A DNA stretch of 64,000 nucleotides from Candidatus Obscuribacter phosphatis (GCA_001899315.1 MOYA01000003.1:86369-150368), one strand, 5' to 3'; shown: positions 18,068 to 27,579, numbered from the stretch's first letter. The notes: generated from the sequence alone by a model not told the origin. Numbers and translations are program-made.

Positions 18068-19980
18068 CTATCGTCCGATTCAAATTGAGGCACAGACCTA
18101 GCCTCGACCAGCCTAAGGGACGGACAGTTAACCATAGCCTTCTTCAATGCCGCCACCTGCGGCTCGCTCCAGAGCGAAACATCAATTTTTAGATCTTTCA
18201 GATTTTTGCACTGGCTTAAAAAAGACAATACCTTAGGATCAATACGATCACCGCTCAAGTCAAGCATAAAAAGACCCGAGGCAAGCGGCTTCAACTCATG
18301 CAGGTCGCGCCCGGCAACACCACAATTGATAAGCTTCAAAGAAAACAGCCCTTGCAGTCGACCGACAAGAGAAAGCGACGCATCATCGAGGGGCATATCT
18401 TCCAGACTAAGCATTTGTATAACACCCGGCTTAAGCTTGCCTAAAAGCGGTTTGATATCGCCTGGCATCTTGGCCAACTCTAAACTTTGCAAATAAGATA
18501 AGCGCTTCAGCCGAGTCAAAGCTTCGGCACTGATTTTTGTGTGCCTGACATTGAGATATTGCAATGAGGCAAAGCCGTCGATGCTTGAAAGCAAGCTATC
18601 ATCAGCCTCAGTGTGTTGCAGATCCAGCTTTTTCAGCCCCTTAAAATAAGAAGCGGTTTGAAGAAAGCGGTCTAGATTTTGAGCCCCTTTTGGAAAATGC
18701 AGACTATCGAGAACATCGCTGTCAAAACCCAAAAGAAATTGCGGTAAGGCTAAGAGGTCGGCTTTGACAGCCACAGCCAGATGCTCAGCCGGACCGACAC
18801 GCAAATATCGCCCGTTGAAAAAATCGAGGGGACGCTCGACATTGAGGTTGGCGTCATGTACAAAGAGAGGTGAATACGGCATTTTCTCCGGCAGCAAGTA
18901 AACCCGCCCACCCAAGACTGAATTGCCGACCAAAGCAGGCCGCGCATAGCTAGCCGGTCTTACCGCCGTTGCCGCCTGCAAAAGCTGCCTTCTGTGAGCT
19001 TCTTCATCGGCCAAACTTGGAGTAAGACTTTTGCTGGCCAGAGACGCCCCGCTCTCTACGCCGCTCTCCAAGCTGCCCCCAGCCTTGCCCGGGTTCTTGC
19101 CCCAACCAAAGATCAGCAGTATCGAAACACTGCCAAGCAGGGCCAGCACGCCCAAAATCAAAGATAAGCGCGAAAAGACCTTGACCATATCTCTTTCGGC
19201 ATCGCTCTCAAAAGGCGAGGTTTCGCCCTTAAGCTTGCGCCTAAAGGCAACCAAATCAACAAGAGCCTCGGCCGCCGACTGATACCGTTCATCAGCTTTC
19301 TTAGCTAAAAGCCGACAGACAAAGTCTTCTAAAAACAAATCGTAATCGATGGTGCTATTCAACTGCGCAAGCCTCGGAATAGGCGCTTCCTGATGCAAGA
19401 CCAGGGTTTCCATAAGATTGTCACCGAGAAAAGGCGGTGCCCCGGTGAGCATCTCAAAGAAAGTAATGCCAAAAGAATAAAGATCTGATCGAGCATCGAG
19501 AGTACGCCCAAGACTTTGCTCTGGACTGATATAGACCGGTGTACCAATAACATCACGAGAACCGGTCAAGCCAAGGCTTTCACCCCCCTCAGAAACAGTG
19601 GTGCGAGCCAAGCCAAAATCGAGCAGACAAGCCGAGATTTGACTATCTTCCTGCCCGACCAAAAATATATTGCCAGGCTTGATATCGCGATGAATCACAC
19701 CTCTACTGTGGGCGTAGGCAAGCGCTTCTAAAATAGATATGGCTATATCTATCGCCAAAGCCATGGGCAAGGGACTTTGACGTGCCAAGCGACTGTCTAG
19801 GGTCTCACCTTCCATAAGCGACATTACATAATAAAGCGTGGCTCCATCATGCACACCGCAGTGAACAATCTTGATCACACCAGGATGGTCCAGCCTTCCC
19901 ACCAAAAGAGCTTCTCTGATAAAGCGCAATCTCTTTTTCTCGACCAGAGATGCTTTATCGTTCAAGACTTTCAAAGCCAA
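18061..19980 (-). CDS. Membrane Ser/Thr protein kinase with C-terminal leucine-rich repeats
   Basis: Hanks-type kinase. From the TTG at 19980 the sequence starts with ALKVL, which contains the ATP-anchoring lysine, then IHRDIKPGN (catalytic loop), LLDFGLA (metal-binding DFG) and GTPVYISPEQ (APE equivalent). A single membrane segment (~residues 279-297) follows. The C-terminal ~200 residues are leucine-rich repeats (SLQYLNVRHTKISAEALTRL and similar), placed outside the cytoplasm if the topology is standard. The glycine-rich loop is encoded further upstream, in frame, up to 20121, so this coordinate understates the protein. The upstream neighbour on the same strand is the REC-GGDEF-EAL gene. 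A receptor-type kinase is likely; ligand unknown. Confidence 0.85.
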   Translation of the reverse strand: MALKVLNDKASLVEKKRLRFIREALLVGRLDHPGVIKIVHCGVHDGATLYYVMSLMEGETLDSRLARQSPLPMALAIDIAISILEALAYAHSRGVIHRDIKPGNIFLVGQEDSQISACLLDFGLARTTVSEGGESLGLTGSRDVIGTPVYISPEQSLGRTLDARSDLYSFGITFFEMLTGAPPFLGDNLMETLVLHQEAPIPRLAQLNSTIDYDLFLEDFVCRLLAKKADERYQSAAEALVDLVAFRRKLKGETSPFESDAERDMVKVFSRLSLILGVLALLGSVSILLIFGWGKNPGKAGGSLESGVESGASLASKSLTPSLADEEAHRRQLLQAATAVRPASYARPALVGNSVLGGRVYLLPEKMPYSPLFVHDANLNVERPLDFFNGRYLRVGPAEHLAVAVKADLLALPQFLLGFDSDVLDSLHFPKGAQNLDRFLQTASYFKGLKKLDLQHTEADDSLLSSIDGFASLQYLNVRHTKISAEALTRLKRLSYLQSLELAKMPGDIKPLLGKLKPGVIQMLSLEDMPLDDASLSLVGRLQGLFSLKLINCGVAGRDLHELKPLASGLFMLDLSGDRIDPKVLSFLSQCKNLKDLKIDVSLWSEPQVAALKKAMVNCPSLRLVEARSVPQFESDDSQ

Positions 19981-20121
19981 GCGACGGCCGCTTGTTATTT
20001 CGGTTACAGCATAGACATCACCGGCTCCACCGCGACCAAGTAGCGACTCTATGCGGTAAGAACCATCTATTATGCTGTCTTTGGCAAAATCGATTTCGAC
20101 CTCTCTCGGTCTGCCTGCTAT
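19981..20121 (-). other. In-frame N-terminal extension of the kinase carrying its P-loop, without ATG/GTG/TTG
   Basis: Forty-seven codons open in frame upstream of the TTG at 19980 encode YRIESLLGRGGAGDVYAVTE, the glycine-rich ATP-binding loop that must precede the ALKVL lysine. None of the codons is ATG, GTG or TTG. An ATC codon is preceded at about five bases by a purine-rich AGAGAGG. Either a non-canonical start is used or an indel has separated the true start. Confidence 0.8.
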
Positions 20122-20141
20122 CTAACAAGCCTCTCAGGCAA

Positions 20142-21860
20142 CTAAGAGGGCTTGCCCCAATACCAGCCTTGACCAAAAGGAACACCCATTTCGACAAGTA
20201 GATCAAGTTCTTCGCGACACTCGATACCCTCAGCTACCAAATCGGCACCAATACTATTAACCACTTTCACTAGCCTCTTCAAAAGTCTAGCCTTAGCAGG
20301 ATCGGCCGAAATACCAGAGACATATTTGCGGTCTATTTTGACTATATCAGGCTCAAGAATAATCAAGCTCTCTAGCGAGCTTCTACCAAAACCGACGTCA
20401 TCGATTGCCACCAAAAGTCCACGCTCCTTCAGGGCGTGCACATGCTCCCGCAAATAAGCCGGATCACCTATAAACTGTTGTTCGCTAATCTCGATACAGA
20501 AAGTACCTTCATGTTTTTCGAGGGGGAAAAGAGTAAGCAGCCTCTCAATTGGAGTATCCATAATTGTGGAAGGGAAGAGGTTGACGTGGAAACGCGCCTT
20601 TTGGTCGAACTTGCTGTCTGTGCAAGCAGCCAGACAGGTCTTGAGACAGCGCAGGTCGACAATGGTTAACAGGTTGTGTTCCACCGAGACCCTAAAGAGA
20701 TCGTCGGGCATCTCAAAAGCACCGGCTGGACCACGGCTCAAGATTTCATAACCGACAACTTTCTCGTCGGCCAAGTGAAAAATCGGCATAGAAACTGCCC
20801 GGAAACAATCGCCTTTGCGCAGTTTCTCGGTTAATTCGTCTAATGCTTGCTTGTCTGGGCTGAGTGACGGCGCCTGACCAGGATTCTTCTCACCGCTGGA
20901 AACTCGGTTCTTACCGAGCAATTTGGCTTCACGCACTGCCAGCCTAGCTAAAGAGAGAACTTCTTCTATTGAACAAAACTCATAAGGCAAAGCCAGAACA
21001 CCAATACTAGAGGTGACTCGCACTGTCTCAGAAGCAAGACGCAAAGGCGACTCGCCCACAGAAAGCCTTATTTTTTCAGCCACCATCATGCCTTCAGCAA
21101 TACGTGTGTCGGGCAAGATAAGCAAAAATTCGTCGCCGCCCATACGAGCCAGATGGTCGGTGGGGCGAACTGTTTCTCTGATTCTTTCGGTGATTTGTCT
21201 GAGCACGACATCACCTACGGCATGACCGAACTGTCTATTGATGCGATCAAAATCGTCACAGTCGATAAGCAGGGCGACAAGATTCCAACCGCCGCGCTGC
21301 GCTCTCACATATTCTGCTTCTAAGGCATTCTCAAGACCGGCACGGCTTAAAGCCTGGGTGGAGGCATCGACATTGGCTATCATTTCCAGCTGCTTCTCAG
21401 TGAGAACCAGCTTTTCGCGCAAAGCTTTCAGATCATCTTCTAATCTTTTCAAAGTTGAGGCATAGCGAATAGATTGCAAGAAGAGACGACCGTCCAATTC
21501 TTCCTTAACTAGAAAATCTTTGACACCTTGTTTGACTGCTTCGCTGGCCATCTTATCTTGCTTGGCCGAACCGAGCATGACAACTGGCACACTGGCATCT
21601 TTCTCTTTCAATTTCAAAAAGCCGGCTAGGCTATCACTGCTCTCCCCCGAGCGCGACACATCCAAAACAACAACGTCAATATTTCCTTCGGACAAAACCT
21701 TAAGCCCACCGGCCAAATGGTCGGTGACCTCCATGGTGAATTCGTTCGCCATTGTCTGAATGACATCTTTAAGGTTCGGAGCTACCTCCTTGCCATCCTC
21801 TATCAGAAGTACTTTAGTTTTCCTGGCTTCCATTTCACCACCGAACAAGGGCTTCCACAT
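20142..21860 (-). CDS. Response-regulator protein with GGDEF and EAL domains (c-di-GMP metabolism)
   Basis: 572 residues. An N-terminal receiver domain has the acidic pocket (LLIEDGKE) and phospho-acceptor Asp67 in VVVLDVS. A GGDEF domain has intact GGDEF at 241-245 and the RxxD inhibitory-site motif RPTD at 232-235, so diguanylate cyclase activity is plausible. The EAL domain reads YEILSR where YEALLR is usual and has AIDDVGFG, DIVKID and AEGIE, so most phosphodiesterase residues are present. The ATG at 21833, preceded by GGTGG at five bases, may be the better start. Cytoplasmic; partner kinase unknown. Confidence 0.88.
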   Translation of the reverse strand: MWKPLFGGEMEARKTKVLLIEDGKEVAPNLKDVIQTMANEFTMEVTDHLAGGLKVLSEGNIDVVVLDVSRSGESSDSLAGFLKLKEKDASVPVVMLGSAKQDKMASEAVKQGVKDFLVKEELDGRLFLQSIRYASTLKRLEDDLKALREKLVLTEKQLEMIANVDASTQALSRAGLENALEAEYVRAQRGGWNLVALLIDCDDFDRINRQFGHAVGDVVLRQITERIRETVRPTDHLARMGGDEFLLILPDTRIAEGMMVAEKIRLSVGESPLRLASETVRVTSSIGVLALPYEFCSIEEVLSLARLAVREAKLLGKNRVSSGEKNPGQAPSLSPDKQALDELTEKLRKGDCFRAVSMPIFHLADEKVVGYEILSRGPAGAFEMPDDLFRVSVEHNLLTIVDLRCLKTCLAACTDSKFDQKARFHVNLFPSTIMDTPIERLLTLFPLEKHEGTFCIEISEQQFIGDPAYLREHVHALKERGLLVAIDDVGFGRSSLESLIILEPDIVKIDRKYVSGISADPAKARLLKRLVKVVNSIGADLVAEGIECREELDLLVEMGVPFGQGWYWGKPS

Positions 21861-22024
21861 TGTAAACCCGCAACACTCTTGACAAAACCGTCGGGCTAAT
21901 TCTATCTACCCTCAAATTGTTCCCCGTTTAACGCTCGCTCAAAATATTTTGCGAATGATCAAGCGTGGACCCGCCCTGCATAGTAACCTTAATGGTTAGT
22001 TCCCCGCCTAAAGACTAATCAAAC

Positions 22025-23086
22025 TTGAATCTAGAAGAGACACCACCTTCGAATGCAGGCGAAATTGCCGATGCCGCAGACAAATCGGCAGACAAATCGG
22101 CAAGCAAAAATATTCTCAAGCACCTGGCCTCTTTTGCCATTTCTGGGGTATTGCTTTACTTTGCTTTCAATAAAGTCGATCCGGCTGAAATCTGGCGCTA
22201 TACCCAAGAAATGAACCCCTGGCCCTTGGCCATTGTTGTGGTAACAGCCCTGGCCAGCCATGTTTTGCGAGCCTACCGCTGGACAATCTTGCTCAAGCCT
22301 TTTGCCGGCAGACAGATTAACCTAGTCAATTCATTTTATGCCGTCATTTTAGGCTATGCCATTAATGTGGCCATTCCCCGCGGGGGCGAAGTGGCGCGCC
22401 TACTTTCCATCTGCAAAGACGAAAAACTTGCCTGGCCAGGCGTTCTTTCCACCTTGCTGGTGGACCGCATGCTCGACATGGCTCTGCTTGTCTTCCTGCT
22501 TGGTACCTGTCTGGTCTTTCTCCCTCAAAGTTTCCTAGAGACCTTCCCGGCGCTGCTCAAGGGCGGTATCGGTTTGCTTATCGCCACAATTATCGGACTC
22601 TTGCTTTTACCTTATGCCGGGTCGATTTTGCGTTTTTTACTGAAGCAGAATTTTATTGCCGGCAAACTGCCTAAATCAGTTCTCGATAAACTAACCGAAA
22701 TGGCCGAGCAGTTCGACTCGGGCACCCGCGCCCTCAAGGACCCGGTCGGCTATCCCCTGATTGCCGCCCTCAGCTTTGTAATCTGGGGGCTTTACTGGTG
22801 CAACTTTTACTTTATGTTGCCGGCCTTTCATCTAGAAAAAATTATCGGACCGGTAGATACACTGATTATTTTCACCATAGGTTCAGTCGGGGTTCTCATC
22901 CCCACTCCAGGCAATGCCGGTTCTTTTCACTATCTGGTCTGCCAATCGATGGAACTAGTGGCGCCTCAAGTATCTAAAGCACAAGCTCTCGCCTATGCCA
23001 CCATCTTGCATGTTCTCACCTTCGTTTTGACCAACTGCATCACGGCCGCCTTGCTATTTTTGTTTAGAAAGTCGAGTAAAAAGTAA
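22025..23086 (+). CDS. Flippase-like / lysylphosphatidylglycerol synthase transmembrane-domain protein
   Basis: 353 residues, about eight membrane segments, UPF0104/AglD/YbhN family. IPRGGEVARL in the first third and LIPTPGNAGSFHYLV in the last third are the conserved loops. Members carry or flip lipid-linked substrates; the catalytic GNAT-like lysyl-transfer domain is absent. The start is TTG, following a short hydrophilic N-terminus. Ten bases separate it from the methyltransferase gene downstream, suggesting an operon. Confidence 0.75.
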   Translation: MNLEETPPSNAGEIADAADKSADKSASKNILKHLASFAISGVLLYFAFNKVDPAEIWRYTQEMNPWPLAIVVVTALASHVLRAYRWTILLKPFAGRQINLVNSFYAVILGYAINVAIPRGGEVARLLSICKDEKLAWPGVLSTLLVDRMLDMALLVFLLGTCLVFLPQSFLETFPALLKGGIGLLIATIIGLLLLPYAGSILRFLLKQNFIAGKLPKSVLDKLTEMAEQFDSGTRALKDPVGYPLIAALSFVIWGLYWCNFYFMLPAFHLEKIIGPVDTLIIFTIGSVGVLIPTPGNAGSFHYLVCQSMELVAPQVSKAQALAYATILHVLTFVLTNCITAALLFLFRKSSKK

Positions 23087-23095
23087 AAACTAAAT

Positions 23096-23923
23096 ATGAT
23101 TGAAAGCCTGAAACTTACCCCCTTTGAATTTCAACAACAGTCAACCAGTGACTTTGCCGCCCAGCATCTCAAAGCCAAGGCCGCTATTTTAGATGTGGGC
23201 GCCGGCAGCGGACAGATAGCCAAAAACCTTTGTCAGAAAGGGTTTCAGGTCACCGCCCTTGATCGCAAATTTGAGGGCGAGGCAGCCAATCTAAAAACAG
23301 TAAAAGGGCTAAAACTAATAGAAGGCGACTTTCTTGCAGTATCCGATCTGAAAGAAGAAAAGTTTGATGCCCTGCTCTTCAGCAGAGTTTTGCATCATCT
23401 TGTCCCCTTGCGCCAAACCAGTGCCAGAGCAAGATCTCTTCTAAAAGAGAAAGGAAAAATCATCATCGAAGATTTCTCCTACGAACGAGTCGATGAAAGA
23501 ACCTGTGCCTGGCTCTTTCCCTTGGCCGCTTTGCTCTGCGACCGCTATAGATCGAACAGCCAGGAAGACAAACCTGGAAACAGACATGCCTGGCTGTGCC
23601 CTCCCCGCGGCGGGCTTTCCATATTAGACTCCGATAGCCCCGAAGTTTATGTCCGTCAAGCTTTAGAAGTTTGGCGGCGCCACCACGAAGAGAAGCACCA
23701 CATCGCCCCTTTCGAACATATCAAAAGTGTCTTGGACGATGACTATGTGGTGGAAATGGAAGCAAGAGTGCCCTACCTATTCCGCTATCTCTGCGATCTT
23801 TTGCCCGACACTACCGACGGTGGCATAGAGGCAGCCAAGCTTGCGCACTGGGAAGCAGCTCTAGCTGAAAGCGGCGCCATAGCGCCGGTGGGTGTGCGCA
23901 TAGTGGCCACTCTCAAGAGCTAA
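23096..23923 (+). CDS. Class I SAM-dependent methyltransferase
   Basis: 275 residues. ILDVGAGSGQIAKNL (~residues 31-45) is the glycine-rich AdoMet-binding motif I, ALDRKF the acidic motif II end and FDALLFSRVLHHL the motif IV region. The C-terminal third is cysteine/proline/tyrosine-rich and probably holds the acceptor site. Substrate unknown; co-transcription with the flippase-like protein hints at a lipid or envelope substrate, which is inference only. Confidence 0.75.
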   Translation: MIESLKLTPFEFQQQSTSDFAAQHLKAKAAILDVGAGSGQIAKNLCQKGFQVTALDRKFEGEAANLKTVKGLKLIEGDFLAVSDLKEEKFDALLFSRVLHHLVPLRQTSARARSLLKEKGKIIIEDFSYERVDERTCAWLFPLAALLCDRYRSNSQEDKPGNRHAWLCPPRGGLSILDSDSPEVYVRQALEVWRRHHEEKHHIAPFEHIKSVLDDDYVVEMEARVPYLFRYLCDLLPDTTDGGIEAAKLAHWEAALAESGAIAPVGVRIVATLKS

Positions 23924-23947
23924 ACTAAAGCAAGCGCAAGCAATAAA

Positions 23948-24814
23948 TTAGGGGCGCGCTTTTTGACAACGCGGACAAAAATGGCTGGACCTTCCGGCTA
24001 TTTTCACTCTGGCGATGGCACTTTGACAATGCAAGCAGGGGGCGCCGGTACGACCATAAACATAGGCCTGATTTTGGTAATTGCCGTTCACGCCTTCGGC
24101 ATTGACATAGTCTCTTAAGGTAGAGCCGCCCGATTCAATACCCATGGTCAAAACAGCCCTGACATTCTCGGCTAGTTTTTCATATTCTTTCTTTTTGAGA
24201 GAACCGGCTTTTCTCTGCGGATGCACACCGCTCAAAAAGAGTGCTTCGTCGGCATAGATATTGCCCACGCCAGCCACCAAGCGTTGGTCTAAAAGGGCCG
24301 ACTTAACAGCCTGACTTTTGCCCTCGAATAACTCTTGCAATAACTCTCCAGAAAGCCCGCCGCCCAAATTATCTTGCGCCAGAGGCTCTACACCAAGCTC
24401 AGCAATTGAGGGCACGACCTCTTCTAGACTGAGGTGGTCGGGCTTAAACCAGAGCCTACCAAAAACACGCATGTCTTCAAAATGCAATTCTCTGCCGCTG
24501 CTCAATTTAAAGAGCACACGCAGAAAACGCCCACGTTCAACAGCTTTTCGTCCACTCATCCCTTTTACAATGAGCCGACCCGACATACGCAAATGACAAA
24601 TCAGAGAAGCGCCGCCTTCTAATTCGATCACTATATATTTGCCTCGTCTCCAGGCTTGCAAAAATTTCTTTTGCCCCAAAGAGCGGCAAAAGAGAGCGAC
24701 ATCAGGGAAGGCAACCGAATCTTCCCGCAGCACTTTCACCGAGACAATATGATCGCCGCCTATTGAAGCATTTAAGCCACGCACTACAGTTTCTACTTCG
24801 GGCAATTCAGGCAT
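23948..24814 (-). CDS. mutM: Formamidopyrimidine-DNA glycosylase (Fpg/MutM)
   Basis: 288 residues. It begins PELPEVETVVRGL, with catalytic Pro2 (after Met removal) and Glu3 for base excision and beta/delta elimination. HFEDMRVFGRLWF, VAGVGNIYADEALF (helix-two-turn-helix) and a C-terminal zinc finger with four cysteines (CLHC and CPRC) complete the fold. It removes 8-oxoguanine and formamidopyrimidines from DNA. Length is normal and all key elements are present. Confidence 0.95.
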   Translation of the reverse strand: MPELPEVETVVRGLNASIGGDHIVSVKVLREDSVAFPDVALFCRSLGQKKFLQAWRRGKYIVIELEGGASLICHLRMSGRLIVKGMSGRKAVERGRFLRVLFKLSSGRELHFEDMRVFGRLWFKPDHLSLEEVVPSIAELGVEPLAQDNLGGGLSGELLQELFEGKSQAVKSALLDQRLVAGVGNIYADEALFLSGVHPQRKAGSLKKKEYEKLAENVRAVLTMGIESGGSTLRDYVNAEGVNGNYQNQAYVYGRTGAPCLHCQSAIARVKIAGRSSHFCPRCQKARP

Positions 24815-24851
24815 TAGAAAAACCTATCAACGGCATTGGTGGCTTAGGTGC

Positions 24852-25940
24852 TCAGTGGGAAGCGAAGAAGAAGGCCGCCCCCAAAATGCAATAAACGGCT
24901 AGAAGCTGCACGCCCTCCAGCCAGTTGCATTCTCCATCGGTGGCAACGAAAGAAAGAATAATCACCGAAACCACAATTGACAAGATTTCTACTTCTGAAA
25001 AGCAAAGATCCATGGGATGACCGGTGAAATAGCCGACGAAAACAATCACGGGAGCGACAAATAAAGCAATCTGACTGCCAGAACCGAGAGCTATATTGAT
25101 TGAGAGATCCATCTTGTTTTTGTGCGCCATCAAGATAGCAGTGCTGTGCTCGGCAGCGTTGCCGACAATGGCGACAAGAATTACACCTATAAAGATGTGG
25201 CTGAGCCCGAGAGCTTCAGCAGACTGCTCTACGGCATTGACAAGATACTCAGAAAGCACAGCCACGGCGACTGTGGCAAGCAAAAGTACAGCGCTCGATT
25301 TGCCTACGCCCCAGCCTGAGGTTCCTAGAGCGACATCCTTTTCTTCACCATCATTACTAAAATAAAGCTGCTTGTGGGTTTTGAGACTGAAAATCAGACT
25401 AAGCACATAGGTGACGAGCTGAATGGCGGCAATGGCCAGGGCCAAGTTATAGTTGCTAGGCTGAGCGACCTTGCCCCCATGGGCATTAGCCAACTGAAAG
25501 ACAGCCGGAACAGTGAGGCTGATCGCGGCCAAGGCAAGTAAAGTAGCCGAGGTAGTGGCGGCTGTGCGGTTGAAGTACTGCGTTTGATAGCGGAATCCGC
25601 CCACCAACATTGAGGCGCCCAGTACCAACAGGATATTGCCTATTATGGAACCGGTTATGGAAGCCTCCACAACATCGATAAGCCCGGCACGTAAGGCCGC
25701 CAGAGCAATAATCAGTTCACAAGCGTTGCCGAATGTGGCGTTCAAAAGCGCCCCCCAGCCCGAACCAATGCGATCTGCCAGGTACTCGGTGGCTTTGCCC
25801 ATCAGACCGGCCAGGGGCACAATCGCTATGCAGGCGCTAAGAAAGATAATCACCGGCGACCAATGCAGGGCGCTGCCAATGATTGGCACCGGCAAAAAAA
25901 CCAGAAGGAGATTGAGGGCGTGCTCTAAAGTAATCTTCAT
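24852..25940 (-). CDS. Ca2+/H+ antiporter (CAX family)
   Basis: 362 residues, about eleven membrane segments. The two family repeats are visible: GNACELIIALAALRAGLIDVV with GSIIGNILLVLGASML in the first half, and GNAAEHSTAILMAHKNKMDLS with GSGSQIALFVAP in the second. The glutamates in these alpha-repeats bind the exchanged cation. It would export calcium (or other divalent ions) using the proton gradient. Standalone gene on the minus strand, 37 bases from mutM. Confidence 0.9.
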   Translation of the reverse strand: MKITLEHALNLLLVFLPVPIIGSALHWSPVIIFLSACIAIVPLAGLMGKATEYLADRIGSGWGALLNATFGNACELIIALAALRAGLIDVVEASITGSIIGNILLVLGASMLVGGFRYQTQYFNRTAATTSATLLALAAISLTVPAVFQLANAHGGKVAQPSNYNLALAIAAIQLVTYVLSLIFSLKTHKQLYFSNDGEEKDVALGTSGWGVGKSSAVLLLATVAVAVLSEYLVNAVEQSAEALGLSHIFIGVILVAIVGNAAEHSTAILMAHKNKMDLSINIALGSGSQIALFVAPVIVFVGYFTGHPMDLCFSEVEILSIVVSVIILSFVATDGECNWLEGVQLLAVYCILGAAFFFASH

Positions 25941-26192
25941 AAGTGGGGTTGATACCAGACCCGGTATTAAATTAGTAACCGATAAAAATTGACCGCAGTC
26001 AAAGCTACCAGATTTCTTACCCGATAATCTTTTAACTTACGTTTCTAGACATTGAAAAAGGGCCGGATCATGACAGGCTCATGAACCACAAAGCCAAACA
26101 GGGACTGCTCTGAGAAAAATTTAAGTGCTTGCCGAGAGGTAACTGTGGCCATATCGGCTGCATATAAGCGTTAACATATTGCAACGTCTTTG

Positions 26193-26215
26193 AAAGGCAA
26201 GATTTTTGCCTTTTT
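26193..26215 (+). terminator. Hairpin followed by short T-run upstream of gdhA
   Basis: Eight-base arms (26193-26200 and 26206-26213) pair perfectly with a five-base loop and are followed by T residues. It lies about 45 bases before the gdhA start in the leader, so it could be an attenuator or simply a terminator of readthrough transcription. The rest of 25941-26259 shows no gene and no clear promoter to my eye. Confidence 0.45.
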
Positions 26216-26246
26216 AGTGAGACGCTCGAAAAGCAGTTTTATTTCT

Positions 26247-26252
26247 GGAGGA
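26247..26252 (+). promoter_or_regulatory. Strong ribosome-binding site of gdhA
   Basis: GGAGGA ends seven bases before the ATG at 26260. It is one of the few near-perfect Shine-Dalgarno sequences in the window, consistent with a highly expressed gene. Confidence 0.8.
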
Positions 26253-26259
26253 AATCTCT

Positions 26260-27543
26260 ATGGTAGCGGTCACGTCGGCGGATAAACCGACTATGGAATG
26301 TGAGACAGAGCACTTTCTCGGCGCCCAGCGTCAGCTCGACGAAATCGCAGAGGAGATGGGCCTCGATAGAGAGTTGCACGAACGTCTCAGATATCCCAAA
26401 AGAGCCCTGATCGTCACCGTGCCGGTGCGCATGGATGACGGTTCGGTCAAAACCTTCACCGGCTACAGAGTGCACCACGATGTCACTCTCGGACCGGCAA
26501 AAGGCGGTATCCGTTTCCATCCAGAAGTAAACCTGGGCGAAGTATCTTGCCTGGCTATGCTGATGACTTGGAAATGCGCCCTCATGGGTCTGCCCTACGG
26601 CGGCGCCAAAGGCGGCATCAGAGTAGAGCCCTGGAAATTGACCACCGGTGAAACCGAGCGCCTGACCAGACGCTATACATCTGAAATCATCAATTTGCTC
26701 GGACCCGACAAAGATATTCCCGCTCCCGACATGTATACCAATGAACAGACTATGGCCTGGATAATGGATACATACAGTATCAACGTCGGTCACACCGTTC
26801 CTTCTGTAGTCACCGGCAAGCCTGTTTCCATCGGTGGTTCCTTCGGCAGAACCGAGGCCACCGGTCGTGGTGTCGCCTACTGCGTGCGCCGCGCCGTCAA
26901 CCACTTCAACATCAAGAGCGATGCTCCTAAAGTTGTAGTGCAAGGCTTTGGTAACGTCGGTGCCGTCACAGCCAAACTCTTGCACCAAGCCGGCTACAAA
27001 ATAGTAGCTGTCTCCGATGTCTACGGCGGCATCTACAATCCAGACGGGCTCGACATTCCGCGCCTGATGGCTTATGTTTCTGAAATGGGCAAAGTGCAAG
27101 GCTTCCAAGATTCACAAGAAGTCGCCAACAAAGACTTGCTCACCTTGCCTTGCGATGTCTTGGTCCCTGCCGCCCTCGGCGGTCAGATAACCGAAGCCAA
27201 CGCCGACAAGCTCAATTGCAAAATCATTGTTGAAGGTGCAAACGGTCCGACCACACCAGAGGCAGACAGCATCTTGCATGACAAAGGCATAATCGTTGTG
27301 CCAGACATTCTCGCTAACGCCGGCGGCGTCACAGTCAGCTATTTCGAATGGGTACAAGGCATGATGCATCTCTTCTGGAGTGAAGACGAAGTCAATCAGC
27401 GCCTGGAACAGATCATGGGCAGAGCCTGCGATCAAGTTCTTGAGCTATCCACCAAGAGCAAACTGAGACCCAGAATGGCGGCTCTCCGCATCGGTGTTTC
27501 CAGAATCGCCGAAGCCAAGAGACTGCGCGGTCTTTATCCATAA
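26260..27543 (+). CDS. gdhA: Glutamate dehydrogenase
   Basis: 427 residues, the usual length of the hexameric enzyme. GPAKGGIRFHPEVN and LPYGGAKGGIRVEP hold the substrate lysines; DIPAPDMYT contains the catalytic aspartate; VVQGFGNVGAVTA is the nucleotide-binding loop of the Rossmann domain. The enzyme interconverts glutamate and 2-oxoglutarate plus ammonium. A hydrophobic residue rather than a clear signature follows the loop (AVSD), so NAD versus NADP use cannot be fixed by eye. It has a strong ribosome-binding site and its own terminator: a single-gene unit. Confidence 0.95.
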   Translation: MVAVTSADKPTMECETEHFLGAQRQLDEIAEEMGLDRELHERLRYPKRALIVTVPVRMDDGSVKTFTGYRVHHDVTLGPAKGGIRFHPEVNLGEVSCLAMLMTWKCALMGLPYGGAKGGIRVEPWKLTTGETERLTRRYTSEIINLLGPDKDIPAPDMYTNEQTMAWIMDTYSINVGHTVPSVVTGKPVSIGGSFGRTEATGRGVAYCVRRAVNHFNIKSDAPKVVVQGFGNVGAVTAKLLHQAGYKIVAVSDVYGGIYNPDGLDIPRLMAYVSEMGKVQGFQDSQEVANKDLLTLPCDVLVPAALGGQITEANADKLNCKIIVEGANGPTTPEADSILHDKGIIVVPDILANAGGVTVSYFEWVQGMMHLFWSEDEVNQRLEQIMGRACDQVLELSTKSKLRPRMAALRIGVSRIAEAKRLRGLYP

Positions 27544-27579
27544 GACTGACAAAGCAGTCAAGAGAAATTAGCTCGACCG

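Noticed and set aside
26239-27108. 289-codon frame antisense to gdhA
   Set aside because: Histidine/glycine-rich shadow of a strongly conserved enzyme gene; no ribosome-binding site or family.
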